Shown piece after piece: positions 50,698 to 59,188 of a stretch of DNA of 64,000 nucleotides (the stretch's first letter is position 1; each line of letters opens with the position of its first letter). The notes below the pieces were generated by a model. It saw nothing but the letters and a program-made list of their open reading frames with translations, did no database searches and was not told the origin of the DNA. Position numbers and translations under genes: made by a program. Source of the DNA: Actinomycetes bacterium (GTDB taxonomy: Bacteria; Actinomycetota; Coriobacteriia; Coriobacteriales; Eggerthellaceae); NCBI GenBank assembly GCA_023429565.1, contig JAEZDJ010000040.1, forward strand, positions 1-64,000, given 5' to 3'.

Positions 50698-52302
50698 CTA
50701 GAGCGACTTGATGTACTCGCTCGCATTGATGGCGGAGTAACGTCCGGAGTTCACGTTGTTTGCACAGCATGATCCGCCCAAATTGATGGTGTAGACGCTC
50801 CGATACAGCATGGCGCCGTCAAGTCCCGCCACATACAGGCCAGGAATGACCTCGTAGCCTGAGGTGAGAGCTTCGTGTTTGGCGCTGTTGAGAATACCCC
50901 CGATTGATGCGAAATAGGTCTGCTCGATACGTCCGATATAGTAGGGACCATCAGCAAGAGCAACAAGGGTCTCGGCGTCGCGGCTGAAATCCGTGTCGGT
51001 GCCGGCCTGGCACATGCCGTTATAGCGATCGACCGTGGTCTGCAGCGCAGATGCGTCAATGCCCACCGCAGCAGCCAACCCCTCGACAGTTTCGGCTTTA
51101 TACAGCGAATCCTTGTCGTTCTCCTCAACGGACGAGGCCAGGATATCGGCGGAGCCTTCCACAAGACTGCCGTACGTCGCGTCAAACATTGCCTGGTTGA
51201 ACACCACATAGGAATGCTTGTTGGCACGCGTCGGCATGGTTTGGAGCATCATGTTGTCGGCACCGATGGTCTCGTTGACAAAACGGTTTCCATCCTGGTT
51301 CACCCACAAACCGAAGCCATGCGCCGATGCGACACCGGTGACCATGCCGTTCAAGGGATCGGCGTATTGCGGTGCGTTGGTGGAGGGCAGCGCAGGAACG
51401 TAGTTCATGACGAAAGCGGCGGCGTCAGACAGAATGTCTTTCGCTCCCGCCTGCTGCGCGAGACGGAGGCCGTCGCCGCACGAGGCCGCATTGCCAGCGA
51501 ACATGAGCGAATCGCTTGTCCACCCCTGTTCCGCTATCAGGGCGGAGTCGCCGCCCACGCCGCCGGATGCCAGAATCACGGCTTTCGCATCGATGCGATA
51601 CGTCTTTCCATCGTTATCCTCTGCATACACTCCGCCAATGACGCCGGCGTCGTCGACGACAAGCGCCGTGCCCCACATCTTCAGGCGGATGTCCACGCCC
51701 AGCTCTTTCGCTCGCGCGCCCATGGGCTCAATGTATCCCACTGATGCCTTATGGTCCTTGAACCAATGGAAGGTCGCGAGGGTGCAGGTTCCAAAATAGT
51801 CGTCCACGTTTTCGAAGACCACTCCCTGCTCCTGCTCCCACGCGATGTTCTCCGCAGAATTTGTGCACAGGTCGATCCACTGCGCGCCCGGAGAACGGTA
51901 CTGGGCCACTTCCATCTCGTGGGCGACGACGTCGGCGATGGTGAAATCGATGCCAGCGGCCTTTTGCATGGCGGACTCAACGCCAAGCTGCCCTTCCACC
52001 GCTCCTCCCATGGATCCCAGTTGCCCCGTCTTCTCGAGCACGATCACCTTATGTCCGTCAAGGGCTCCCTGCACAGCAGCAGCGAGGCCAGAGATGCCGC
52101 CACCAACTACAACCAGGTCAAACTCAAGCGTCTCATCAATCTGATCGGGAATGACGATCTCCGTTTTGCTTCCCGTCGCTGCATCGGCCTTGCCAGCATT
52201 GCTGGACGTGTTCTGCGCCGCGCACCCCGCAAGCCCAAAGGCCGCCACGCCAACCCCGGCTCCCGCCAGACCTTGTAGAAAATTCCTTCGTGTGATACCC
52301 AT
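50698..52302 (-). CDS. Tat-exported FAD-dependent reductase lipoprotein
   Basis: Flavoprotein of 534 aa in the fumarate-reductase-flavoprotein (FAD_binding_2) family. The Tat signal TRRNFLQGLAGAG is followed by lipobox LAGC (Cys27), a short linker and the FAD motif VVGGGISGLAAA (65-76). Later motifs are GNRFVNETIGAD, where the family has an active-site Arg/Glu region, and VIPGLYVAGLDGA. There is no heme or FMN domain, so an external electron donor is needed. ATG 52302 has AAGGAGGG. The promoter upstream is close to consensus. Single-gene unit between leuS and the MarR gene. The substrate is unknown. Confidence 0.87.
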   Translation of the reverse strand: MGITRRNFLQGLAGAGVGVAAFGLAGCAAQNTSSNAGKADAATGSKTEIVIPDQIDETLEFDLVVVGGGISGLAAAVQGALDGHKVIVLEKTGQLGSMGGAVEGQLGVESAMQKAAGIDFTIADVVAHEMEVAQYRSPGAQWIDLCTNSAENIAWEQEQGVVFENVDDYFGTCTLATFHWFKDHKASVGYIEPMGARAKELGVDIRLKMWGTALVVDDAGVIGGVYAEDNDGKTYRIDAKAVILASGGVGGDSALIAEQGWTSDSLMFAGNAASCGDGLRLAQQAGAKDILSDAAAFVMNYVPALPSTNAPQYADPLNGMVTGVASAHGFGLWVNQDGNRFVNETIGADNMMLQTMPTRANKHSYVVFNQAMFDATYGSLVEGSADILASSVEENDKDSLYKAETVEGLAAAVGIDASALQTTVDRYNGMCQAGTDTDFSRDAETLVALADGPYYIGRIEQTYFASIGGILNSAKHEALTSGYEVIPGLYVAGLDGAMLYRSVYTINLGGSCCANNVNSGRYSAINASEYIKSL

Positions 52303-52337
52303 AATTCCCTCCTTGTCCTTTCTTTCTTCCCAACGGA

Positions 52338-52366
52338 AATGTATCACAGGAATTTAGTTGCGTCAA
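52338..52366 (-). promoter_or_regulatory. Sigma-70-type promoter of the FAD reductase gene
   Basis: On the minus strand TTGACG (52361-52366) and TACATT (52338-52343) are separated by exactly 17 bp. The -10 ends 36 bp before the ATG at 52302, which leaves a short leader containing the AAGGAGGG ribosome site. Confidence 0.65.
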
Positions 52367-52474
52367 TGACATATCTTTCTATTGATCTAGTTTGAGAGAA
52401 AAGGAAACGATCAAACGCGGGTCTTGCCCTTGGAATCCAGTGAAACCTGTCATGAATGAATCGCCGAAAAAGAA

Positions 52475-52529
52475 AGCGCCCACAAGGGCGCACCCCGTGT
52501 GGGCGCTGGCGCCAACACGGGGTGCGCCC
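52475..52529 (-). terminator. Overlapping hairpins downstream of the tandem MarR gene
   Basis: A 15-bp perfect stem (GGGCGCACCCCGTGT at 52486-52500, ACACGGGGTGCGCCC at 52515-52529) follows the MarR stop by 6 nt on the minus strand. A second 10-bp stem (AGCGCCCACA at 52475-52484, TGTGGGCGCT at 52498-52507) shares bases with it, so the two cannot form together. On the minus strand GCTTTCTTTTTC follows, giving a U-rich tail. Confidence 0.7.
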
Positions 52530-52535
52530 TCACCG

Positions 52536-53468
52536 CTAGAGAATGTAATTCATAACGCTCATGTTGGCGTACATAACGCGATGCCAATCGTTGATTTCGT
52601 CCGAGAGGCCCGCTTCCTCGCACAACGAGTACATGTCAGCCGTTTCCGTGGAAAGATGCGCTTTCAGACGCGCCGCAAGCGCAGCACCGTGCCCGGTGAC
52701 GACAAGATTGCTGTTGCGCCGATCGTTCTCATCCACCGATTCGGCAACGAGGCCCCGAGTGATCAAGGCGTCTTTTCTGGTGGAGACCACGCTGCGCTCC
52801 AACAGCAGGTAACGGGCTATATCCGAAGCACGCGCCGCGCTCCCCCACTCGTCCAGACAGGTCAGTATCCGAAAGTCAGTCAGCGAGAGATCGGAGTACC
52901 CCTTCAAGGTAAAGTCCCATCGTTGGGGAACCATTTTGCAGAATACGACGAATTCGGAGCTAATGGGGGTGTTTTCATCTTTGAGAGGAGCCGTGGCAGA
53001 ATAGTCGACTCCACGAAGCTTCGCCAGCACGAGAGACGCCACCAGATTTCCGCCGCGCTCGTCTTCCAGGGAAAGGTTGCTCCAGAATGTCGCCTTCTGC
53101 GCCTCGTAGATGCTTGCTGTTGCATCGCGCGTGATCTTGCGCCCCGCAGCGGTTTCCGTCACATGCAGCATGCGCCGATCACGCTCGCTCGGGGCCTTGG
53201 AGGCCAAGTCCTTGCGCGCCAACGACGACAGCGCGATGGAAATGGAATTGCGCTTGAGCATGAGAAACTGAGCGAAATCAAGGCCATTTGCCTCACCGCC
53301 CGCCAAGTAGAGCGCACGCAGGATGCAGAATTCCGTCGCGGTCAAGTCATGGCAGCGCTTGAGAACCTTGTCGATCATCTTCTCATGCTCGATGAACACG
53401 GTCATCATCTGAGTGGTGAACACCACAGCCTGCGATGCCGTCTGATCCGTTCGCTTATGCTGATTCAC
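52536..53468 (-). CDS. Tandem MarR-like regulator (two winged helices in one chain)
   Basis: Protein of 310 aa built from two MarR-like halves. Half one (about 1-150) has LTATEFCILRALYLAGGEANG, LMLKRNSISIALSSLARKDL and a wing with SERDRRMLHVTETAAGRK. Half two (about 165-305) has LSLTDFRILTCLDEWGSAAR, LLLERSVVSTRKDALITRGL and SVDENDRRNSNLVVTGHG. Each has a recognition helix followed by the DRR wing of MarR proteins. A normal MarR is a homodimer of about 150 aa, so this looks like a fused pseudo-dimer. It starts one base after the porB stop and is probably co-transcribed with the ferredoxin oxidoreductase genes. Confidence 0.8.
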   Translation of the reverse strand: MNQHKRTDQTASQAVVFTTQMMTVFIEHEKMIDKVLKRCHDLTATEFCILRALYLAGGEANGLDFAQFLMLKRNSISIALSSLARKDLASKAPSERDRRMLHVTETAAGRKITRDATASIYEAQKATFWSNLSLEDERGGNLVASLVLAKLRGVDYSATAPLKDENTPISSEFVVFCKMVPQRWDFTLKGYSDLSLTDFRILTCLDEWGSAARASDIARYLLLERSVVSTRKDALITRGLVAESVDENDRRNSNLVVTGHGAALAARLKAHLSTETADMYSLCEEAGLSDEINDWHRVMYANMSVMNYIL

Positions 53469-53469
53469 G

Positions 53470-54393
53470 TTACCTGCTCACCCAATCCCGGCGCATGGCT
53501 TGCCATTTGGCGTCACGCGAGGCCTCCACACAGGCGATGTCCTCAGCGGTGAGTCCCTTGAAGCGGCCTTGGTGCCGCAGGTACGTCTCGACGCTGGTGA
53601 ATTCACGGGGGTTCCGATTCAGCTTGAATTGACCGACGGGTTGGCCGCAGGCCTCCCCGCCTTCGAACTCGGCAAGATACCAGAGGCCGCAGTCGACAAT
53701 TTCCTTGGCCACGTCGATGGTCTCGTCCACCGCGCAGCCCCAACCCGTCGGACAGGGAGCTATCACGTGGATGTAGCGCGTTCCCTTCATGTCCCGAGCC
53801 CGTTCGACCTTGCGAATGAAGTCAGTCAAATAGCCGACGCTTGCCGTGGCGGCATAGGGAATGCCATGAGCCGCCACAATCTCAAACATGTTCTTCTTCT
53901 GCGTCAGACAACCCGGCGTGCCCGTTCCGGACGGCGTCGTGGTCGTCTTGGCGCCAAAAGGCGTCAATGAGCTTTTCTGGATGCCTGTGTTCATATACGC
54001 TTCGTTGTCATAGCAGATGTAGAGGATGTCGTCATTGCGGTCAATGGCGCCCGAAAGCGCCTGCAAGCCGATGTCTGCCGTGCCGCCATCGCCCGCGAAT
54101 CCCACGACCGTGCAGTCGTCGGGCTTCTTGCCCTGCGCACGGAGCCCCGCCTCGATCCCCGTGAGGATGCTGGCCGTGGCAGCAAAGGGGGCAATCATCG
54201 CATTGTTCGCAAAGCACAGTTGGGGGAAATTGAACCCGACCGCGCTCATGCATCCAGCCGGCAACGCCGCGACAGCATGGGGACCCAGCACCTTGAGCGC
54301 CTGGCGGACGGCCAAAGACCCACCGCATCCGGCGCAGGCCTTGTGACCGAAGAAAAACTCATCGTCGGCGATGTTCCTCGCGTTTATCGCCAT
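53470..54393 (-). CDS. porB: 2-oxoacid:ferredoxin oxidoreductase beta subunit (PorB-like)
   Basis: Thiamine-diphosphate-binding subunit of 307 aa. Cluster-ligating cysteines include CAGCGG (20-25), Cys48 and a later Cys in APCPTGWGC. The TPP motif GDGGTADIG is at 101-109, with YDNEAYMNTGIQ downstream. Pyruvate is the most likely substrate because a beta subunit with four Cys and the GDG...NxxYxNTGxQ form is typical of pyruvate:ferredoxin oxidoreductase, but related 2-ketoisovalerate enzymes look similar. It follows porA with 2 nt between. Confidence 0.87.
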   Translation of the reverse strand: MAINARNIADDEFFFGHKACAGCGGSLAVRQALKVLGPHAVAALPAGCMSAVGFNFPQLCFANNAMIAPFAATASILTGIEAGLRAQGKKPDDCTVVGFAGDGGTADIGLQALSGAIDRNDDILYICYDNEAYMNTGIQKSSLTPFGAKTTTTPSGTGTPGCLTQKKNMFEIVAAHGIPYAATASVGYLTDFIRKVERARDMKGTRYIHVIAPCPTGWGCAVDETIDVAKEIVDCGLWYLAEFEGGEACGQPVGQFKLNRNPREFTSVETYLRHQGRFKGLTAEDIACVEASRDAKWQAMRRDWVSR

Positions 54394-54395
54394 GG

Positions 54396-55598
54396 CTATC
54401 CAACCTCCTTGCCCGCATCGTCGGCAGGCGAGTCTATTCCCAAAAATGAGACGCGTGGCGCATCCAACGTGCCATCGACGCGGTTCTGCAATGTGCGGAA
54501 TATCCCAGCGATCTGCTGCTCCGCTATGTCGTCACCGCCCAGGCCTCCGATGAAATTATAGGTTGGCACCACGGACCCTTCTTGTTGGAGCGCAGAGTTC
54601 ACATTCGTGAACACCGTGCCCTCCGCACCGAAGGAAATGTCTTTTTCCAGCACGGCGACAGCCTTCGCATCAGCCACCAGCCGCGCGATCTCCTGGCCGG
54701 GAAAAGGACGCATGTAGCGAATGCGCACCAGGCCGACGCGCCGACCCGCAGCACGCAGCTCGTCGACCACCGTGCGTGCAAGCCCCGCAATGGATCCCAA
54801 GGTGATCAAGACGCATTCGGCATCGTCGCAGAATGAGGCTTCAACCATGCCGGAATAACGTCGGCCGAACACTGCGGCAAAACGGTCCTCAACCTCATCG
54901 ACGACCGCCGAGGCGTCGAGCATGTCCCGATGCTCCCAATACTTGAAATAACGATTGTATTCCGGTCCGGCAGAAAAGCCTATGTTGGTGGGCTCGTCGA
55001 AATCGAAACGGTTCTTCGTCTCGTAGGGCGGCAAAAACTCGTCCGCCCGATCCTGGTCGGGAATATCCACCGTCTCATAGGTGTGCGTGAGCGCAAAGCC
55101 ATCCAGATTGACCATGAACGGAGTGCTGACGCGAGGGTCTTCGGCAATCGCATATGCCATGAGGGCCAGATCCAGCGCCTCTTGATTGTCTTGGGCATAC
55201 GCTTGAATCCATCCATGGTCCAAGAGGGCAAGAGAGTCACGCTGATCGCCATAGATGTTCCAGGGGAGCGCCGTCGCACGATTCGCGTTCATCATGACGA
55301 TGGGAAACCGCCCGCCCGAGGCATAGGTCAGGCATTCAGCCATATAGAGCAGACCTTGGCTCGACGTTGCCGTAAAGGTTCGAGCGCCGGTGGCAGCTGC
55401 CCCGATGGCACAGGACAGGGCGGAATGCTCCGACTCGACATGCACGTATTCAGCCTCGAGCGATCCATCGACGACCATCTCGCTCAAGCGCTCGACCACC
55501 ACTGTCTGCGGCGTGATGGGATATGCCGAGATCACCTGCGGACGCGCAAGGCGCACGCCCTCGGCCAGCGCCTCATCCCCAGAAAGGAATCGTTTCAT
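54396..55598 (-). CDS. porA: 2-oxoacid:ferredoxin oxidoreductase alpha subunit (PorA-like)
   Basis: Alpha subunit of 400 aa. It starts with MKRFLSGDEALAEGVRLARP and AYPITPQTVVVERLSE, the PorA signature that helps bind the substrate. It also has TGARTFTATSSQGLLYMAE (conserved in POR domain I) and a transketolase C-like domain at about 260-370 (LITLGSIAGLARTVVDELR, VRIRYMRPFPG). The start ATG is in an ATGA overlap with the ferredoxin subunit. Part of the gamma-delta-alpha-beta gene order. Confidence 0.87.
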   Translation of the reverse strand: MKRFLSGDEALAEGVRLARPQVISAYPITPQTVVVERLSEMVVDGSLEAEYVHVESEHSALSCAIGAAATGARTFTATSSQGLLYMAECLTYASGGRFPIVMMNANRATALPWNIYGDQRDSLALLDHGWIQAYAQDNQEALDLALMAYAIAEDPRVSTPFMVNLDGFALTHTYETVDIPDQDRADEFLPPYETKNRFDFDEPTNIGFSAGPEYNRYFKYWEHRDMLDASAVVDEVEDRFAAVFGRRYSGMVEASFCDDAECVLITLGSIAGLARTVVDELRAAGRRVGLVRIRYMRPFPGQEIARLVADAKAVAVLEKDISFGAEGTVFTNVNSALQQEGSVVPTYNFIGGLGGDDIAEQQIAGIFRTLQNRVDGTLDAPRVSFLGIDSPADDAGKEVG

Positions 55599-56008
55599 CG
55601 GCTTTGCTCCTCGTCCTCGCCGTCATTGCAGGAGCCATTCCCGCTTCCGGGCAGGGCTTCTGCGGCCAGCGCCTCGCGTTCCGAAACCATGGTCACGGCC
55701 CCAAACGCGCACACCTTCGCGCATATCCCGCAGCCCTTGCAAAAATCGTAGTCGATGGCCACTGTTCCGGAACCATCGTCGGCAACTTTGTACACCGTCC
55801 CATCAGGGCAGTACAGGTAGCATTGCAGACACCCCGTGCAGGCGTCACGGTCAACCACCGGACGGACGTTGCGCCAGCCAGCGTTCTTGGTCACCAGATA
55901 ACCAGCGTCAAAGCAGGTCGAATGTGCGAAGTCCCTCGGATCAAGGTCCGCGGCGCGCAAGATTGGCATGTGCGCCGGACGACGGGGAGCAGGCGGCCGC
56001 TCTGTCAT
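55595..56008 (-). CDS. porD: 2-oxoacid:ferredoxin oxidoreductase delta (ferredoxin) subunit
   Basis: Subunit of 137 aa with two [4Fe-4S] motifs, CTGCLQCYLYCPDG and CKGCGICAKVCAFGA. It passes electrons from the TPP site to a soluble ferredoxin. The N-terminal 55 aa or so (with RNVRPVVDRD before the first motif) is the usual PorD extension, and the C-terminus is acidic (NGSCNDGEDEEQSR). It overlaps its neighbours on both sides by 4 nt. Confidence 0.87.
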   Translation of the reverse strand: MTERPPAPRRPAHMPILRAADLDPRDFAHSTCFDAGYLVTKNAGWRNVRPVVDRDACTGCLQCYLYCPDGTVYKVADDGSGTVAIDYDFCKGCGICAKVCAFGAVTMVSEREALAAEALPGSGNGSCNDGEDEEQSR

Positions 56009-56541
56009 CGAGGCACCTCTTCCCCAACCAGCTGGGAGAACACGGAATCGGCTATGGCAACGTTGGATTCGTGCAGCTTTGAAGGCATATACTGGCGAAT
56101 CGATTCCTCAACGTCGGCAATGTCCACAGAGTCGCACAGAGCCGCAAGCGCGCCAAGAAAGACGGTGTTGGGAATGGGTCGCCCAAGCTCCCTGGATGAA
56201 ATCCCGTCGGCATCTATGGCAAGTATGCGGCTGTCCCCAAACGGGCGGGTGCTGTTGACCAGTATCGTTCCTTCGTCCTTCAGCTCGTCAAAGCAGCCCT
56301 CACCCAACAAAGTGCCATCAAGGTACACCACGTAGTCCGCTTTTTCAATTGCGCTTCGATCCCCGATGGGGGCAGTTGATATCTTGGTGAACGCTTTCAT
56401 GGGCGCGCCACGGCGTTCAGGCCCAAACGAGGGAAAGGCGAGGGAATGCCCTTCCTGGGGCAGCGACGCCGCCGCACCCAAAAGCCGAGCCGCCGTGAAC
56501 GCACCCTGTCCCCCGCGGCCATGCCAAAGCACTTCGATCAT
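56005..56541 (-). CDS. porG: 2-oxoacid:ferredoxin oxidoreductase gamma subunit
   Basis: Gamma subunit of 178 aa. The N-terminal MIEVLWHGRGGQGAFTAARL is the diagnostic POR gamma motif, followed by FPSFGPERRGAPMKAFTKIS. ATG 56541 (GGAAGAG upstream) matches the family start; the frame extends to 56652 without family similarity. First gene of porGDAB. The complex oxidatively decarboxylates 2-oxoacids to acyl-CoA in the cytosol and reduces ferredoxin, the main anaerobic route from pyruvate to acetyl-CoA. Confidence 0.87.
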   Translation of the reverse strand: MIEVLWHGRGGQGAFTAARLLGAAASLPQEGHSLAFPSFGPERRGAPMKAFTKISTAPIGDRSAIEKADYVVYLDGTLLGEGCFDELKDEGTILVNSTRPFGDSRILAIDADGISSRELGRPIPNTVFLGALAALCDSVDIADVEESIRQYMPSKLHESNVAIADSVFSQLVGEEVPR

Positions 56542-56706
56542 GCTCTTCCAATCTTCGTACGCCGAACCACTATGGTTCCAGTATACCCTTGCGTTCAGCA
56601 ATCCCGCCACAGCGTCCAGCTGACGGCAAGGCACAGCCGCCCCCTGGCGCATGGCCTTGGTTTCCGCTTGCTTTTGTGAAGAACGTCACGTTGGAATTCG
56701 ATGGCT

Positions 56707-56712
56707 TATAAT
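56707..56712 (+). promoter_or_regulatory. Consensus -10 element before the flippase gene
   Basis: A perfect TATAAT at 56707-56712 lies about 50 bp before the first ATG of the flippase gene. The sequence 17 bp upstream (CGTCAC) is a poor -35, so this promoter may depend on an activator. Confidence 0.4.
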
Positions 56713-56762
56713 CGTTTCGAACAGCGGAGTTCGTAAAATCAGAAGGAGTCGACGGCACCAGC

Positions 56763-58406
56763 ATGATGCTGAACTCGAGTAAGGGAAACCACGAAAGAGA
56801 AGGCCTCAGCGCCGACCCGAGCTCCCACGCGGAGGCGGAAGAACCGCGCGCCAATCCCCGTCGGAGCGTCGCATCCCCCTCTCAAAAAAACGACGCTGCA
56901 GCCCCGGAGCATGATCGGCACACTCAGCGCGGACAGGCGAACCACAAAGAAAAAAACAAGAAGCCCAACGTCATCAAGCGCACGGTCAATGGGTGGTGCA
57001 ACCGTCTGCTGGGAGCGGTTTCCAAAGGAACCCTCAGCGGGCAGGAGGAGGCTTACGCCGCGCACCGCACCTCAAGAGACTATGTGTGGAACACCATAGG
57101 CTTCAGCGTGTGGGGCATGGTGTTCCCCTTGCTCACCATTGTCGTCACGCAGCTAGTTGGGGTGGAACAGGCTGGCATGTTCTCCCTAGCCTTCGTCACC
57201 GGCATGCTGCTCATGATCGTGGCCAACTACGGCGTTCGGACCTATCAGGTCTCAGACGTGCACGAGGCCCACTCCTTCTCGGACTACCAAGTCAACCGAT
57301 GGATCACGTGCGCGTGCATGGTTGTGGTGGGAGTGGTGTATTGCCTCGTGAGAGGCTACGACCAGCAGATGTTCCTTATCAGCCTTGGAGTTTACCTCTA
57401 CAAGATGATCGATGGGCTGGCGGATGTGTATGAGGGACGACTCCAGCAAATGGACAAGCTCTACCTTGCCGGAATCTCCCAAGCGTTTCGATCGATTGTC
57501 GTGCTCATCGTGTTCTCCGCCTGCCTTCTGGTCACCCGCGACCTCGGCATCTCCAGCATCGCGATGGCCATGGCTGCCGCAGCATCGTTCGTCGTGCTGA
57601 CGTTTCCCCTCGCCTTGTTCGAAACCCCCAAATCGCGCCATTGGACAACGGGCAACGTGCTGATGCTGTTCAAGCAGTGCTTCCCGCTTTTCATTGCACT
57701 GTTTCTCTATGCCCTTATCGACAACATGCCCAAATTCGTCATGGAGGGAGTGCTCAGCTACGACAACCAGCTCTACTTCAATGCCCTGTACTTCCCTGCC
57801 CAGGGAATCCTGCTCACCGTCGGCTTCATCTACCGGCCCCTTCTGGTTCGCATGGCGAACGTGTGGGCCGATCCCGAAAAGCGCAAACGGTTTGACCTCA
57901 TCATCGTGGTGATACTCGCAGTGGTAGTGGTCGTTACCGCAATCACGGCATTGATCATGGGCTGGATCGGCATCACCCTCATGAGCTTCCTATATGGCAT
58001 CGATTTCGAAGAGTTCCGGGGTCTGTGCTACATCATGCTGGCAGCAGGAGGGGTGACTGCAGCCATCGATTTTCTCTATCAGGTGGTCACCGTGCTGCGA
58101 CAGCAGAAGTCAGTCACGAAACTGTATCTGATCACGTTCGGATTCTCCCTGTTCATTCCCATACTGCTGGTGAACTTCACCGGTCTGCCGGGAGCCGTCA
58201 TCGGCTACCTCATCGTCATGTGCATCCTGCTGGTGCTGCTCATCTCCGAATACCTCCGCATACGCATAGAATTCTCACGGCAGGAACAGGCCGAAGCAGA
58301 AGCGATGGCAGCTCGAGAGGCGCGGCAGCGCCGCCCCAGCGAGGTGCGCGCTGAACGCGAGCATAGAAAGCAGGTCCTGGAGAAACGCGGCACGCATCGA
58401 AAGTAG
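56763..58406 (+). CDS. Polysaccharide/lipid flippase (MVF/Wzx-like)
   Basis: Integral membrane protein of 547 aa. A charged cytoplasmic N-terminus of about 100 aa (EHDRHTQRGQANHKEKNKKP) precedes about 13 hydrophobic segments (residues 108-495), and the C-terminal 45 aa are a highly charged coil (FSRQEQAEAEAMAAREARQR). The membrane pattern fits the polysaccharide transporter (Polysacc_synt/Wzx) family that moves undecaprenyl-linked sugars across the membrane. No glycosyltransferase genes lie nearby. The Shine-Dalgarno AAGGAG is rather far from ATG 56763, so the true start could differ. A strong terminator follows. Confidence 0.75.
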   Translation: MMLNSSKGNHEREGLSADPSSHAEAEEPRANPRRSVASPSQKNDAAAPEHDRHTQRGQANHKEKNKKPNVIKRTVNGWCNRLLGAVSKGTLSGQEEAYAAHRTSRDYVWNTIGFSVWGMVFPLLTIVVTQLVGVEQAGMFSLAFVTGMLLMIVANYGVRTYQVSDVHEAHSFSDYQVNRWITCACMVVVGVVYCLVRGYDQQMFLISLGVYLYKMIDGLADVYEGRLQQMDKLYLAGISQAFRSIVVLIVFSACLLVTRDLGISSIAMAMAAAASFVVLTFPLALFETPKSRHWTTGNVLMLFKQCFPLFIALFLYALIDNMPKFVMEGVLSYDNQLYFNALYFPAQGILLTVGFIYRPLLVRMANVWADPEKRKRFDLIIVVILAVVVVVTAITALIMGWIGITLMSFLYGIDFEEFRGLCYIMLAAGGVTAAIDFLYQVVTVLRQQKSVTKLYLITFGFSLFIPILLVNFTGLPGAVIGYLIVMCILLVLLISEYLRIRIEFSRQEQAEAEAMAAREARQRRPSEVRAEREHRKQVLEKRGTHRK

Positions 58407-58472
58407 ATATCGTTTGATCTGAATCAAGGCGAGAAGGCACCTCAGATCGAAACACAACCCCGTGTCAGACTC

Positions 58473-58512
58473 AACCCACAGGCGACACCATGCATGGTGT
58501 CGCCTGTGGGTT
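58473..58512 (+). terminator. Strong terminator between flippase and LysR-effector genes
   Basis: An 18-bp perfect stem (AACCCACAGGCGACACCA at 58473-58490, TGGTGTCGCCTGTGGGTT at 58495-58512) with a TGCA loop is followed by TTCCTTTTCT on the plus strand. It ends the flippase transcript and lies 6 nt from the stop of the convergent LysR-effector gene, so it may serve both. Confidence 0.8.
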
Positions 58513-58518
58513 CCTTTT

Positions 58519-59172
58519 CTAAAAGCGGGCGTATCTCTCAAGATTCTTGCGCAGCGCATCGACAAAGCGCTGGGCAGTGTCGCTCAGCGTTTCCCCCTTG
58601 CGGGCAACGTAGCCCAAATGCAGCCTGACATCGGAGTCAAGCGGGACGGTGTCAAGGCCGGCGCCGTCAGATATCCCCACGAGAATGCCGCTCGTCACCG
58701 TATAGCCGTTGAGTGCCACGATGAGTTCAGAGAGCGACGCACGGTCAGTGCACGCGATGCTCTTCGCAGGAGAGGATTCGAACAGCGCCTCCTCAGAAAA
58801 CGCCGCAGACGATCCTTCTTCTTGCTCGAAATACAGATAAGGATAGTCAGCGAGGTCATCGAGGGTCAGGCTTTTGGCATGCACCAATGGGTGACTCGCC
58901 GGCAAGGCAACGCGGGGAGCCGATTCGATGAGCTCCACGAACTCAAGCCCCGCTTCGTCAAGCGCTGCGTTCAGCTCGTCGGCCGTTGCAGACGTCTGCA
59001 CCAGAATACCCAGCTCGCTTCTTCCCTCCGCAACATCGTCGATGACGCCGCGCGTCGTGCGGTCGCGGAAGGCATACCCGTACGAATCGCCTCCCAATGC
59101 GAGCACCACATGCGCAAATGTTTGCACGTTGAACAGGTAGTGCTGTCCGGAAACCGCGAATGTCTTGGTCAT
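58519..59172 (-). CDS. Stand-alone LysR effector-binding domain (no DNA-binding domain)
   Basis: Protein of 217 aa that aligns over its whole length with residues of about 90-300 of the full LysR regulator encoded 1.6 kb away. Shared landmarks: AVSGQHYLFNVQTF versus AVSTQHYAFSVQAF, GVIDDVAEGRSELGIL versus EIIDDVHAFRSEVGIL, YLYFEQ versus YSFEQ, NGYTVTSGIL versus NGYTISTGVL. No winged helix precedes it: ATG 59172 has AAGGA upstream and the start lies 16 nt after the ligase stop. It therefore seems a real gene, not a truncated fragment. It could sequester the ligand, form mixed oligomers with the LysR protein or deliver the metabolite. Confidence 0.75.
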   Translation of the reverse strand: MTKTFAVSGQHYLFNVQTFAHVVLALGGDSYGYAFRDRTTRGVIDDVAEGRSELGILVQTSATADELNAALDEAGLEFVELIESAPRVALPASHPLVHAKSLTLDDLADYPYLYFEQEEGSSAAFSEEALFESSPAKSIACTDRASLSELIVALNGYTVTSGILVGISDGAGLDTVPLDSDVRLHLGYVARKGETLSDTAQRFVDALRKNLERYARF

Positions 59173-59188
59173 GGTAGCGTCCTTCCCT

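Noticed and set aside
54930..55751. 273-aa plus-strand open frame
   Set aside because: Shadow of porA and porD in a high-GC region; composition is Arg/His-rich with no family features.
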